Assembly (NCBI GenBank): GCA_011763485.2
Contig: JAANSK020263715.1
Location: 1 to 54,991 of the forward strand
Reading direction: 5' to 3'
Source of the DNA: Isoetes engelmannii
Lineage: Eukaryota > Streptophyta > Lycopodiopsida > Isoetales > Isoetaceae
DNA length: 54,991 nt
Made by a program: the position numbers and the translations under genes. Below the pieces are notes generated by a model. It saw nothing but the letters and a program-made list of their open reading frames with translations, made no database searches and was not told the DNA's origin. The first letter of the stretch is position 1. Every line of letters begins with the position of its first letter. Below are positions 34,114 to 44,775 of the stretch, one piece after another.

Positions 34114-34700
34114 TGTTGAAAATACAGGTTAAATTGTGATCATCATATTTCTGGTAGGTGAGTTCATTCAGACTTATGTATAGCATGTTTAAATCAATGA
34201 ACATTTTATCTTGTTCATAGGTGCTCTAGGAGAAGAAGGGCTCTGAGGATATTGTATCTTATTCTCAGAACTTAGATTATCATGATTCACAGAGCTAATG
34301 GAAGACTTTTGGTCATGAAGAATTATGGTCATTATGAAATGGCCCATGTTGAACCATGGTACTTGTTTATTGAAATATCAGACATGGTTAGTAGTGTTAA
34401 ACTATAAATATAGCAATTCAGTGTAGAAGGTTAAGGCGAATTGTATGGGGGAAACTCTCCATTCAAAATGGAAATAAAAGCCTCCACCAGATTGCCGACT
34501 CCAAATCGGCAGGAAGCATCCTAAATAAAGCTAAATTGAATGAAACAGTAGAGCATCAATTAAGAAGGAAGCCGTCTTGATTGTGTGAAGCCAAAGTCTT
34601 CTTAAGGTTTTGTATTGTTTCAAAGTTTCAGTTGCTACAGTGTTCTGTGTAGTGCCTTTGCTACAGTGATTTAAGGTTTAAGTTAATGGTTTATTGACAT
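34114..34700 (+). mobile_element. Probable 3' LTR of the copia element
   Basis: TGTTGAAAATACAGG follows immediately after the polypurine tract, as expected for a copia 3' LTR. A TATA-like 'ctataaatata' lies near 34404. The right end is uncertain; 'attgaca' at about 34700 gives a plausible CA end. No other copy is in the window to confirm it. Confidence 0.6.
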
Positions 34701-34714
34701 TATAAACCTTGCAA

Positions 34715-35150
34715 TTTTTTTTTTTTTTTTGAAGGCAAGTTTTTATATTTATAGAAATAATGTGGTACAGAACCTTATTACAAGACCCCTCAAAGGGCCA
34801 GATGGGAAGAATTATCCACATAACAACTATGATGACATTAGTACAGATATAGAGAAATTCAGTACTCCTTGAAACCCTGCTCAACTTCTTCCCTCTAAAA
34901 GCAAGTACTATGGGGGCCTCTAACAAATTCTTGTGCAGTACTAGAGCAAGTGGTCACCCTCTTCCCGCTCAAAGCTGTACTACAAGAGCAAGATTCTTCA
35001 CTTTCTTGAATCCCTTCACATCTTCCCAATGCCATATTGTTATTGTCGTCCTCAAGACCAGATGAAAATTTAAAGCCCATCAGCAACCAAAGCCGATCAA
35101 CCCTATTCAAATTGGCGCAAAATAAGACTTCCTATTAAACCTGAATCAAG
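34715..35150 (-). mobile_element. LINE-type 3' end with poly(A) tail
   Basis: On the minus strand the segment ends in 'aaaacttgccttc' followed by 16 A (poly-T at 34715-34730). The text before it ('gtcttgtaataaggttctgt', 'tttctataaatat') looks like a plant LINE 3' untranslated end. A 71-codon open frame at 35110-34895 may be the end of its last ORF, but no domain is recognised. It is 5' truncated. Confidence 0.55.
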
Positions 35151-35261
35151 AAGCACCTACATTTCAACCCTGAAAAATGCAAGCATGGCATGGGTAAAAA
35201 TAACAGGCTTCATCCCTGCGCGTTAACTTGGTCAGAGATCAAACCAATTTTGAGGTACTAG

Positions 35262-35370
35262 AAGGATCTTTCTAGAAGACCAAAAGATCACAAAATTCTT
35301 CTTCTAGAATCTTTCTAGAAGACCAAAAGATTAGTGAAATCTTAATCTTCAAATATTTCTAGAAGACCAA
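35262..35370. repeat. Three ~44-bp direct repeats carrying four TTCTAGAA boxes
   Basis: The phrase 'tttctagaagaccaaaagat' occurs three times. The perfect inverted word TTCTAGAA lies at 35270, 35302, 35313 and 35357. Each box fits the nTTCnnGAAn heat-shock-element core. No gene start is close by on either strand, so function is doubtful. Confidence 0.75.
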
Positions 35371-35399
35371 AAGATCAGTGAGTGCCCCTACTTGCCATC

Positions 35400-36900
35400 A
35401 TTTATAGTCATACCGTCATAAATCCTGCTATAGCCAAATTTCCAACTCCTTTAGATTTATTACGCACCCGATAACTAACAAATTGTATATAGGGTTTGGA
35501 CTTATTCACGTATGGGTTAGCAGTGAGATCATTATATAGATATATCTAGAAAGATAGTGCTTTTATCAATATTTTGTTAGTAGATTCAATCTTTCTTTGT
35601 TAGTAGATATATAATCTTTCTATCAATCTCAGTATTGAAGGTGGAAAAGAACAACATATGACCATGGTGGAAAGTGGCATTGTAGAAGTTAAATACTACC
35701 AAATGTTACAAGTAGGATTTAAAGCTTCCGTCACCCGAGTTCATATGTATCAGTTTTGGGTTGCCCAAAGGGCAAAACCTAGGGAGGTGGGCTAGTGGTA
35801 TATGCCATTTGATGCCGCCTGATGTGCCACTTGGACGACAGTTAATAGAACAAAGTGTTTTGGAGAGATGGATATGGGTATCAACTAAGCCAACATCGAC
35901 CCATTTTAAGTTACTCTTGGCATTTTCTAAGTAAGCTAGACTAATAATAAGAATGTCAAAATTAACACCTGGTTGCATTTGCCGAAGGAATGCTTATATG
36001 AAACATATATTAGATGTATGCATTGGTTGTTTGTCGAGTTTGTGGACTATGAGATAATAATCTGTACTATTAATTTCAGAATGATAATCTTTGCTTATAG
36101 ATCCACGAATACATACATTTTATAGCAGATGTTAAGGATCTTTATCAGGTGAATATATACATACCGGCAATAGGATAACATGCATGCTTTGCATATGAGC
36201 AGTTGTAATTGTGCGTGGTTGCTGGTGGATCACAAAAAACATACAATTATTGGAGTATTTCTTCAAAGTCTCTTGAAACTCTATGAAGAGTTAAGTCTAT
36301 TCAACCTGTTAATTGAAATATCAAGAATAGAGGAAAGTCCTTGTATGGTCTTGGACATAAGATGCTTGTGCATTTGGAATGGCCTCTTGTTTATTGGAAT
36401 TAAAAGCCAATCTTGTACCTTGTTTCCTGCAGCCTTTCTAGCATAGCAGAGCTCTAGCTTAAGCATCTCTGTCAATTTTTGCTCACATGTCACTAGTTTA
36501 GCTTCTAGACCCCATCAGGCTTAGGGAAACCCCTAGTGCACAAGCATATTATTTAGTTGATTAGCACATATGGAGAGACCTGGCACCATGGAGATCTGCT
36601 AGTCTAAAGAGAATTAAATGAACTGCAGTGTTCAGAGTTGTCATACACGAGGAGAAGTAAACGGAGATATATTACAAAACATGAAACCTACAAGGGGGGT
36701 TCACATCGATGAACCTTACAAAACATGTGAGTGGTCGGGAGGGGGGTTTTTACTACATAATGCTGTACATATATGTAAGGCTCCATTTAAGTTTTTTTAA
36801 TTTCAAAATTGTAAATTTAAGGGAAGGGGTACATGAGGACATGAAGTTTTAGACTACAAGTGCTACAAGATTAGCATAATCAACAAAAAGTTAGGGGGCA
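35400..36900. other. Long stretch without a recognised gene
   Basis: Open frames at 35978-35706 (-), 36180-36446 (+) and 36493-36281 (-) show no known family. The phrase 'ttttgggttgcccaaagggcaaa' near 35754 resembles 'ttttgggttacccgaagggcaaa' near 22365, a short dispersed repeat. Confidence 0.3.
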
Positions 36901-37045
36901 AATCTAAGGTAGGGATATACAATTTAAGAAAATATAGAACTGTATAAGGGGGTTTTTTCTTGGTAGGAATCCTTATAGGGGGGGGGGGGTTTCCAACTTT
37001 AGGAATGCAGATGACGTATACCACCCCCTGGGGAAACCTAAGCTT
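36900..37045 (+). repeat. Dispersed repeat with G-run, copies here and at window end
   Basis: The text 'taaggtagggatatacaa' with 'tttaagaaaatata' recurs at about 54925 as 'taaggtaggggtatacaa' with 'tttaaggaaatata'. A run of 12 G follows at 36978-36989. Next comes 'ctttaggaatgcagatgacg', a relative of the 11530 core. Confidence 0.6.
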
Positions 37046-37439
37046 CTTGAACTCTAAGTTGGAACCCTAGGCTTGTTGGTTCAATCGTTGTGGAATGACT
37101 GTGCGCATGGTTTTTGAGTTTGGGAAGGTCAAAATACTCAAGCATAACATTGTAACTGACAAATTCCTGCAGTGTTTGAACCAAAGGAGTGGAACCCCAT
37201 TTGATGTTCACCTGAAGCATGTCGTGACCATCTCTGATTGCTATGAATGTTTTGCCTCAGTATCTGGATCACATTTAGACCCTGCGCCTCTGTCCCAACT
37301 GCTAACGCAAGTAACATGGCTCTCAGTATCATCATCAATATGCGGCTTGCTGATTCATCCGACTTGTTGTTCTGCATCCAAATTCCGGCTAGTTAAGGAA
37401 AAGCCTAATTGTGCACACTATAATTAAGAAGGAAAAGAA

Positions 37440-37790
37440 ATGTGGTGCATTTATTGGCTCTCGATTTGGGCTTGGATTCCAGAGGGGGTATTAGATTCGT
37501 GGGATAGGGGTATTAGACTCGTGGTTGCACATGTCAAGGTTATTCCACAAGTCGAATTTTCCCTCCCACAAGTTTATATTAGATAAGTCGAATACCACCT
37601 TGACGAAAAACCTCCATAGTCGGAGCTGCTATCTCGGAACAAGGGGGTGTACTAGACTCGTGTAAACTTATGCCGCTATTCCACAAGCCGAATACTGGGG
37701 ATATTAGACTCCTCTAAACTAACTACGTTTATTGTGCAAGTGTAATACCCCCTTTTGCTATCCCACAAGTTAAATACCGATTTTTTTTTA
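37440..37790 (-). repeat. Repeat family A, inverted short copy
   Basis: The reverse complement aligns with 14320-14560 and 15580-15640 without the ~1 kb that separates those parts. It has the same alternating 'agtctaatacccc' and 'acttgtgggatagc' words. The two copies are about 22 kb apart in opposite orientation. Confidence 0.75.
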
Positions 37791-38001
37791 TTTTATTTTT
37801 TTTTAACGTTTTCCAACTTAAATAATTTTTTGAATATTTCCTACATATCCATATCCATCCATTAACATATAATTGTATTATGGGCGGTAAGGTGGCAGCT
37901 TAAAAAAATAGTTCATTTTAGAGAATTTCTATCCTTAGGAATGTATACGTCTAGGGCCCTAAACATTTTGGAAGATCAGAGAACTTTCTGAGAGCTTCTG
38001 T

Positions 38002-38020
38002 GGGGGGGGGGGGGGGGGGG
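38002..38020 (+). repeat. Run of 19 G
   Basis: An uninterrupted homopolymer of 19 G. Long G runs are rare and can form four-stranded structures. Length should be treated with care, because homopolymers are prone to sequencing error. Confidence 0.9.
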
Positions 38021-38789
38021 TGGTTCTAGAAGGGCGATAGATAATTCTGGCAGTTGCCACTGTTGTTTCTGGAAGGAACCAGAAGTATATTCTGCTTCTT
38101 ATAAATGGGAAGAGCAGGTGCAAACGACTGCATAGTTGAAGCAGGAGCAGTGGGCTTGGCGAGGTAAAGGATCTGAGGAAGCTGGACGGCGAGAAATTGA
38201 TTTGGGTAATGTGTGGCAGATTGTTGCGGTTTTATGGGTTTGGTCAGTTTTGCTTGCACGACCTTTCCTATTTGTTAGTGTTTGTTCATCACAAGGCGAA
38301 CAAGGAAATCCCCCTTTAAGTATACAAATATTCTAAAAATACCCTCTAAATGAAGCGTATTTTCGTAAACATGTAAAAATTTTATGAGACCTTAAATTAA
38401 AATGTTGTCTTCACGAACATTATAGATCAGGATAAGATCTTCTTGTAACTTGCCAAATATTTTGTTTCTGAGGGTACTTTTTGGAATGTTTGCAAACTTG
38501 ATCGGTATATTTGAAATCTTCTCAAACTAATATTTGAGCATCATGTTGACGAACATCACCACATTCCAAAGGCCGCCGCAACAAATTCTTGTAAGCATAA
38601 GTATAAACAGACTAGTTGAAATCACTACCCAATATAAAATCTACATCGTATGCATGTGTTCTCGACTCTCTTGAGCCTGGCACGATTGTTATGATTGAGC
38701 CTGGTACAATTGTTATCCAATTGTTTATGGTTAAAAGATATGTCAAACAATAATTTCTTTAAGTATTATCACAAATGTTACTGGTCACT

Positions 38790-38985
38790 AGACATAGAAA
38801 TAATAAGGTTGAGCTGTCTCACTTATGATTACAACCAAACTTGCTAATATAACTTCTGTTAATGATAGTGTAAAAAAAACTAGGGCGTATTGCATAGCTA
38901 CGTTTCCAACTCCCAGAGATAATCCAGTAAGCATGGCAATTGCAGCAGCAGGACCATTGTCCTGGACCATTGGTCCAGTATGATT
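38790..38985 (-). pseudogene. Ureide permease (UPS-like) exon, isolated
   Basis: Read leftwards the frame gives MVQDNGPAAAIAMLTGLSLG, then VGNVAMQYALVFFTLSLTEV, then ILASLVVII. This matches the conserved plant ureide permease stretch around DNW...GGxxLSLGNLxTQYAxAFVGLSVTEVITASITVVIG. Those proteins move allantoin and uracil across membranes with about ten helices. After the match, the DNA reads 'ataagtgag', one base from a splice donor 'gtaagtgag' at a place where UPS genes may have an intron. No other UPS exon was found within the window, so it is probably an orphan exon or relic. Satellite-like repeats begin directly beside it. Confidence 0.6.
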
Positions 38986-39199
38986 GCTGCACCTCCCCAA
39001 TACATCACCAATATCTTTTGAAGGCAGGCTGCCCTCACCTTGCAGAGCTCCTCCTCATGGTTACATAATTGAAGAGGGGAGAGGTCCTCTTGAACTGAAA
39101 AACTAGTCCCTTTGAGATAGTTTCCAAGCTGAAGAACATGTTGACGGCTTAGAGCATCTGAAGATCGGACCAAAGGATGCCAAGGACGATCAGGTCTTA

Positions 39200-40130
39200 C
39201 TGAAGAAAACCAGGATTTCTTTTCTAAGTCTTAACTGCCATGTCGTCTCATTTATCATGCATAGGCAAAGGCAATATATGTAAAAAAGAAAGTTTTGAGA
39301 TGAACTTGGAGTAACTTAGACATTCACGTACTAGAGACTGGATTTTGCTTTCTTTCTACAAACAATATCTCTCCATTGTCTCAGAGGACCTAAGACATTT
39401 TAGTCTTAAGGTTTATATGTTCATTCGTAAGTTCACTCCTAGTACTACTTTGTGTGTCTCTAAGGACCTAAGACTTTGTGCATAATGCTAGAAGTGACCT
39501 TGGATATAAACAGAGAACCCTTAAGAGTACAAGTGTTCAATCCTCTGGGACAATTGAGGTGATATTTTTTTAGGAGAAAACTAGGATTCCTTTTCTATTA
39601 TTTGGACTCCTATGTCTCCCCTATTTATGAAGGATAGGCAAGGGCAATATATGTCAGAAAGTTTTGCGATGAACATTGGATTAACCTAGACATTCAAGTA
39701 CTAGAAATTGGAGGTAGCTTTCTTTATATCTCTCTATTGTCTTAGAGGACCTAAGACTTTTTAGTCTTGAGGTTTTTGTGTTCATATGTAAGTTCACGTC
39801 CAGTACAACTTGTGCATAATGCTCGAAGTGATCTTAGATATGAACAGAGAACCCTAAAGACAAAAAAGTGTTCAATCCTCTGAGGCAAAACGAGACGACA
39901 TTGTTTCTAGAAGACAAACATAATACATTTTTTATTATTTGACTCCCTAACTCACTTCATTTGTCAAGGATTAATAAGTACAATATATGTCAGAAATTTT
40001 TGAGATGAACATTGGAGTTACTTAGATATTCAAGCACTAGAAACTAGATTTGTCATTCTTTCTACAAAGAATATCTCCCCATTGTCTCCGAGGACCGAGG
40101 ACTTTTTAGTATTAAGTTTTCTATATATGT
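39200..40130. repeat. Tandem array of ~340-375-bp units
   Basis: Three successive diverged units begin near 39200, 39578 and 39913. Shared phrases include 'caatatatgtcagaaa', 'gagatgaacattggag', 'acattcaagtactaga', 'ctccattgtctNagaggacc' and 'gtgttcaatcctctg'. The last unit is incomplete. Nothing in it looks protein-coding. Confidence 0.85.
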
Positions 40131-40134
40131 GTCC

Positions 40135-41220
40135 AACAATAACAGCTTATAATCAGGTTTGACAGGATGGTTCGATGGGTATGTCTGACATACTAAGATT
40201 GATATTGAGACATGCCACGAAAAGAAAAAAGAAATGTTTAATGTTCATGGCAAAAAGCCCCCAAAAACTACACATATAAAACATGACATTTATGATGTCT
40301 CAAATCATACCTGCCAGAGCGAAGCCATAACACCTTCAACTGCATCTTCACCTCTTTTGATTTCTTGGTGAGTTTTTCCACATGTCCATATAAGGAGTTA
40401 GACCTAAACCATATCAAACATTCAAATCTCTAGCCATAACCAGTTGCTAGCAAGCTAAAGCATGGTATGATCCACTGTTCTAATGCCTGGAGCTTTCAGT
40501 GAGTTTGCCTAAAGATAAAAAGATGTCTGCCAGCGGACACAAGCCATGCAACATTTGCCAGAAAGGAAAATAAGCAAACTGATACCTAAATTTGATATTA
40601 CTAGTATGTTCTTGATCTGGGCTATACTACGTTCCTTCAGTCTGCCGCCATCTTCTCTGGCCGTCTAATGCTTCATCATGGAATAGGGTTCCCTCCGGCG
40701 TGAGCAAACTCCGTCAATCCATCGCACAGAAGATTTTAGGGTCATAGAGATAATGAACTGGATTTTGTAAGGTATTCGACTTACAGAATTGTGCCACCAA
40801 GTATTTGACTTATAGAATTTAGAGAAAGATTTGATGCGCCCCTGACCCCTGGGCTGTGTGGGACTAGCCCCGCTTGGTGTATATTGCATTTTAGTCCTCC
40901 TGTTGTGTAGCATATCAGTATGTGAATATGTGAATGTGTGCGGGGGCTTTGCCCCGAGTTTTGGTTTGGGCCTAGGCCCCCTTTCTTGTACCGGTCCCAT
41001 AACCCGATTGGGTTCCCATGGACGATAAAAATTTCTCCTCCTCCTCCTCCTCCTCCTCCTCTACTGAGAATTTTATTTTGATGAGATCTATTTTGTGAGC
41101 CGAATACCCTAAAGTGGTATTCGGTTCGAAAGTTCCTGGAATCGAGGCCCACTTCGGAAGCCAATATTTCCTTCAACGCACTTCTCACATTTAGAGGTTG
41201 GACAACTGAGTTCCATCTAC
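40135..41220. other. Stretch without a recognised gene
   Basis: A (ctc)n microsatellite lies at 41036-41060. The open frame at 41188-40781 (-) reads through it and gives a poly-Gly run, so it is unlikely to be coding. Part of the region near 40760-40830 has 'gtattcgacttacagaatt' words reminiscent of repeat family A. Confidence 0.35.
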
Positions 41221-41224
41221 CTAG

Positions 41225-41942
41225 TTGCTTAAGGGCACTAAAGGAGGGGCAAAAAGAGGTACTAACTTGTTTGCATTGACGTCAAAGGAGGGGCAGCAAG
41301 TATGAAGAAGTTATATTAACGTAAAGTTATAGTGAGGGTTAATTCTGGCAGCTTTGGCCATGGCGATGACGTCGTGCTCCGGCTATGGCGTCTCCAGATT
41401 GCCACAAAGCCTTGCTCCAGCTATGGTTTACGTTGGCGCCTTGATATATGTTTTGCAATGGTGCTCCAACTCCAGCGGCCTACCATGGCTTTTTCTTGAG
41501 CTTTTTTCCTTGTTCTTGAGCTTTTATTGCAAATCTATTCTTGAGGTTTTGTTTGCTTGCAGATCCTCGCGGTGGGACTAACGATTCATGATCCTTAGTG
41601 GTGCCCAAGGAAAGTATGCAATTATCAGGGAAGAAAACGATGTTTCTAAGTACCCGGCGCTGAACCATCACATACAGAAGACGTGGGCCATGCTCCAACT
41701 ATGGCGCTGATCCAGCGGTAGCACCTTGCTCCTGCTATGGTGCTGATCTGGTCGCATCTTGAGCTTTTTGTTTGCAGATCATGGTTCTTGAAGCAACAGA
41801 GGATCTTGAAGCTTAGTCTGTTCTTGAAACTTGAAGCAACAGGAGTTTGCTTAAGGGCACTAAAGGAGGGGCAAAAAGAGGTACTAACTTGTTTGCATTG
41901 ACGTCAAAGGAGGGGCAGCAAGTATGAAGAAGTTATATTAAC
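41225..41942. repeat. 96-bp perfect direct repeats flanking a 526-bp spacer
   Basis: Copies at 41225-41320 and 41847-41942 are identical over 96 bases ('ttgcttaagggcactaaagg' to 'agaagttatattaac'). The spacer has repeated 'gctccagctatgg' words and no convincing ORF. There is no TG...CA border or primer-binding site, so an LTR reading is not supported. It is a recent segmental tandem duplication or an element with terminal direct repeats. Confidence 0.9.
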
Positions 41943-42044
41943 AGACATTTAGTTTGAAGTGTGGCGATCCTCGAGAATTTGCAAACGACTCCATAACAAA
42001 GTTCGTATATGCATTAGCGTACATTATATTATATAAAAAGTAGC

Positions 42045-42170
42045 AAACCAAGCCCAACATTGCTGGGTTAGGTCCATTAAAGCATTTGGTATCTTATGAA
42101 AACTAGCAAAACCAAGCCCAACCTTGCTAGGCTGGGTCCATTAAAGCATTTGACATCTTCTTACATGTTT
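42045..42170 (+). repeat. Imperfect ~66-bp tandem pair
   Basis: Two copies of 'accaagcccaac[a/c]ttgct' followed by 'gggt[c/t]aggtccattaaagc'-like text. No gene is associated. Confidence 0.7.
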
Positions 42171-42174
42171 TCTT

Positions 42175-44200
42175 CTGGTTTTTCGTCTTCTACTCATAAT
42201 GAGCTGCTATGAGGCACACCATTATCTTGATTGACATCGTTTTTTCATAAGCCACTATGTTGATGATTAGTAGCATTTGTTAGAAATTGTCTTTGAATCG
42301 TTACCTTTGCCAAGATACAATGCCTCGAAGATTTAAGTATTTTCCTATAATCGTCTATCTCCTATAATCGTCTGATCTGGACCTTTGGTCCAAGGAATCT
42401 ACCACAAGATATTCTATATCCTGCAAGCATCATCCAGAAATAAAATGGGGTCAAACAAGCGTTTCCACGTCACCCTTTTCGTGACCATGGTCTGCAAGTC
42501 AATGATGCAGTCAAGAAAAAGAAAAAAAAAAACCAACAGATTATTACACGAATTTCTGCTTCAGCAGATATGAACAAAAAACCTTGTTCTATTCCCAGCC
42601 TTGTTTCATTTAACAAATAGTGATACAACAGGCTTCAACAGACCTGATATAACAGATTTCAACATTTGCAATTTACAACAGTGCGAGATGAAGCATGAAG
42701 AATAAGCATGTTCCAACTTCATTCAAATAGTGGCAGAACAAGAGATTCTGACATATCGTCCTTGGAAAAAGGTGTTCTGCATGTATCTGAACATGATGAA
42801 CTGAGATCAAGAAACATGACACATTGCAATTCATTAAGCAAAACACGAAGCAATTATCTCACTGCAACTGCAAATTTCAAAGAAGTTCCAAGGGCTGCCA
42901 TGTATCTAAATGCACAAAGGAAAACACAATAACATAAAACCCGTTTCCTACAACTATGGCACAGAGAGAGGTTGCTAGGCACTACAAAATGATTGAGACC
43001 ACAAATTTCCCTCATATCCACGATCTAGACCCAAATACTCAAAACACACATTCACATTACACTTCTCATGCCTGCGATCATATGCAAAGCTCAAGTTTAT
43101 GACTGCCGAAATGCCTTGTGGTGTGCTCAAAACCTAAAGCATCCCACCCTTCACCTGCCTACTCACAGATTGCTACTCGAAGATTGGGCAAAAGAAGAAG
43201 GAATGGAAGGTTAAAAGAAAGTGGAACCAAACAGCTAACTTCTTAGCATGTACAATGTAATTACATCAAATTTTAAATTCTAGTCTTCAACATGAACTTA
43301 AAAATTCTATTCAGGCCGTTTTAAATAATCACCTGAAATTGAAGCTGCACATTCTGAAGTTCAGACATAATTAATTCAGTGTGTGAATATTAGATTGTAA
43401 CATAAATGATGCTATACAGTTCATGATTCCTTTTGGGCATCTCCCGCATTCCAAACATGTTACGAAATTTTGAGGATTTTGCGCATATATAATGAATCAT
43501 GAGGCATTCGAATTAAAATAGAAAGCTCAAGTCCAATACCATATAAGGCCCTCCTTTGATCTGATGATTTGCAATACCCACATCGGCTCTTATATGGCCC
43601 TCTCTCTCATACATGATTCATACCTTACCTTCAGGTTCTGCAGAAACGCAAATAAAAGATTGAATATAGCAGATTTAAATTTAAATGCAGCAATTCTATT
43701 CTATAATTCTACACACACAAGTCGAGTTTGAATCCTTTATTTACACATTTTAACTGAACATCCAAGTAGCTAAGGATGCCAAGTATGAAGGAACAGTTGC
43801 AGCATACACTGGCGACTAAGCAAGAGGATGCCATTCTTCTATGGTCGAAAAGCTTAGATATGGTGTGAAACAAATTATGAAGCACTGGAGTTAAGGATGC
43901 CAAGTATAAAGGAACGGTTACAGCATACACTGGCGACTAAGCACTGGAATTGGACAGCAGATCCATATGAGCAGCTCTAGTAGTACAATAATCCCTACAA
44001 AAAAATGAACTCCCTATTGTGAGAGATTGCTAGTTTTAAATGGGTTTGGCGATTCATAGCCAAATCTTGGAAAGAGAAGCAGGGCAGCAAAATTCTGAAA
44101 GGCTACTACAGTGCTCATTAGCATCTTAAATCACATTTGTAACCATCACATTCCCAGTTACCAGTACAACCGTAACGGAATAAACTTGTTAAGATGACAA
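42175..44200. other. Long stretch without a recognised gene
   Basis: AT-rich DNA with no supported frame. A ~52-bp direct repeat ('taaggatgccaagtatNaagg' to 'tacactggcgactaagca') occurs at about 43772 and 43892. Confidence 0.35.
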
Positions 44201-44456
44201 TCCTCTTTACCAAGTAAATACAGATTAAGATAAACCACAAGCCATCTTGTGACGATCATTCTGCTCGTGAGTAAAGGATGCCTTACCGTTGCTTGAACAT
44301 GGAAAGCTTCTTAGGTATTTGAAAATCAAATAAAAAAGCAAAAGCATTTGAAAATCAAATAAAAAAAAGGTTATAGAAAAATATCTGTAACTCTTAAGCT
44401 TTACATCTATCCCATTCTCGATTCTTGCAGGCCGTTGTTGCAGAAGTAATGTGGAC

Positions 44457-44750
44457 TCACACCTGGGATGGCATTCCGGAGTGGAGTGAGCCAGCCCAGA
44501 AACCGGGAGCTTTGCATCCGTGCAGCAGTTCGCCATGAGCAACAAACAATGCAAGGCCTAACTGAGTTGGGCTGGTCATAGCAAGGAGCTGCAGATGTTG
44601 GTCAGAATGTTCAAATTTATGAACAGAGTAATCATGTGGGTGTCCTAGCATAGAAAACCACCCTCTTAGAATCAGGCCTGGCCTCATTGCTTTGCCTGAA
44701 AGCTTGTACCAGCCACTTTGGACCAATTTGCCTCGTGAACTTATGACATT
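44457..44750 (-). other. Open frame of unknown meaning
   Basis: A frame open for roughly 95 codons (LVQSGWYKLSGKAMRPGL, then HLQLLAMTSPTQLGLALFVA) ends at 44457. It lies next to the ~575-bp duplication and could be an exon of the same lost gene. I recognise no family and the composition is only moderately protein-like. Confidence 0.2.
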
Positions 44751-44775
44751 CCAGGATTATACTTTCCTGTTAAAG

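Noticed and set aside
40781-41188. 135-codon open frame on the minus strand with a poly-Gly run
   Set aside because: The Gly run is only the translation of a trinucleotide microsatellite and the rest has no protein-like pattern.
41225-41942. Reading the 96-bp repeats as LTRs of a miniature retrotransposon
   Set aside because: No TG...CA ends, no primer-binding site after the left copy and no polypurine tract before the right one.
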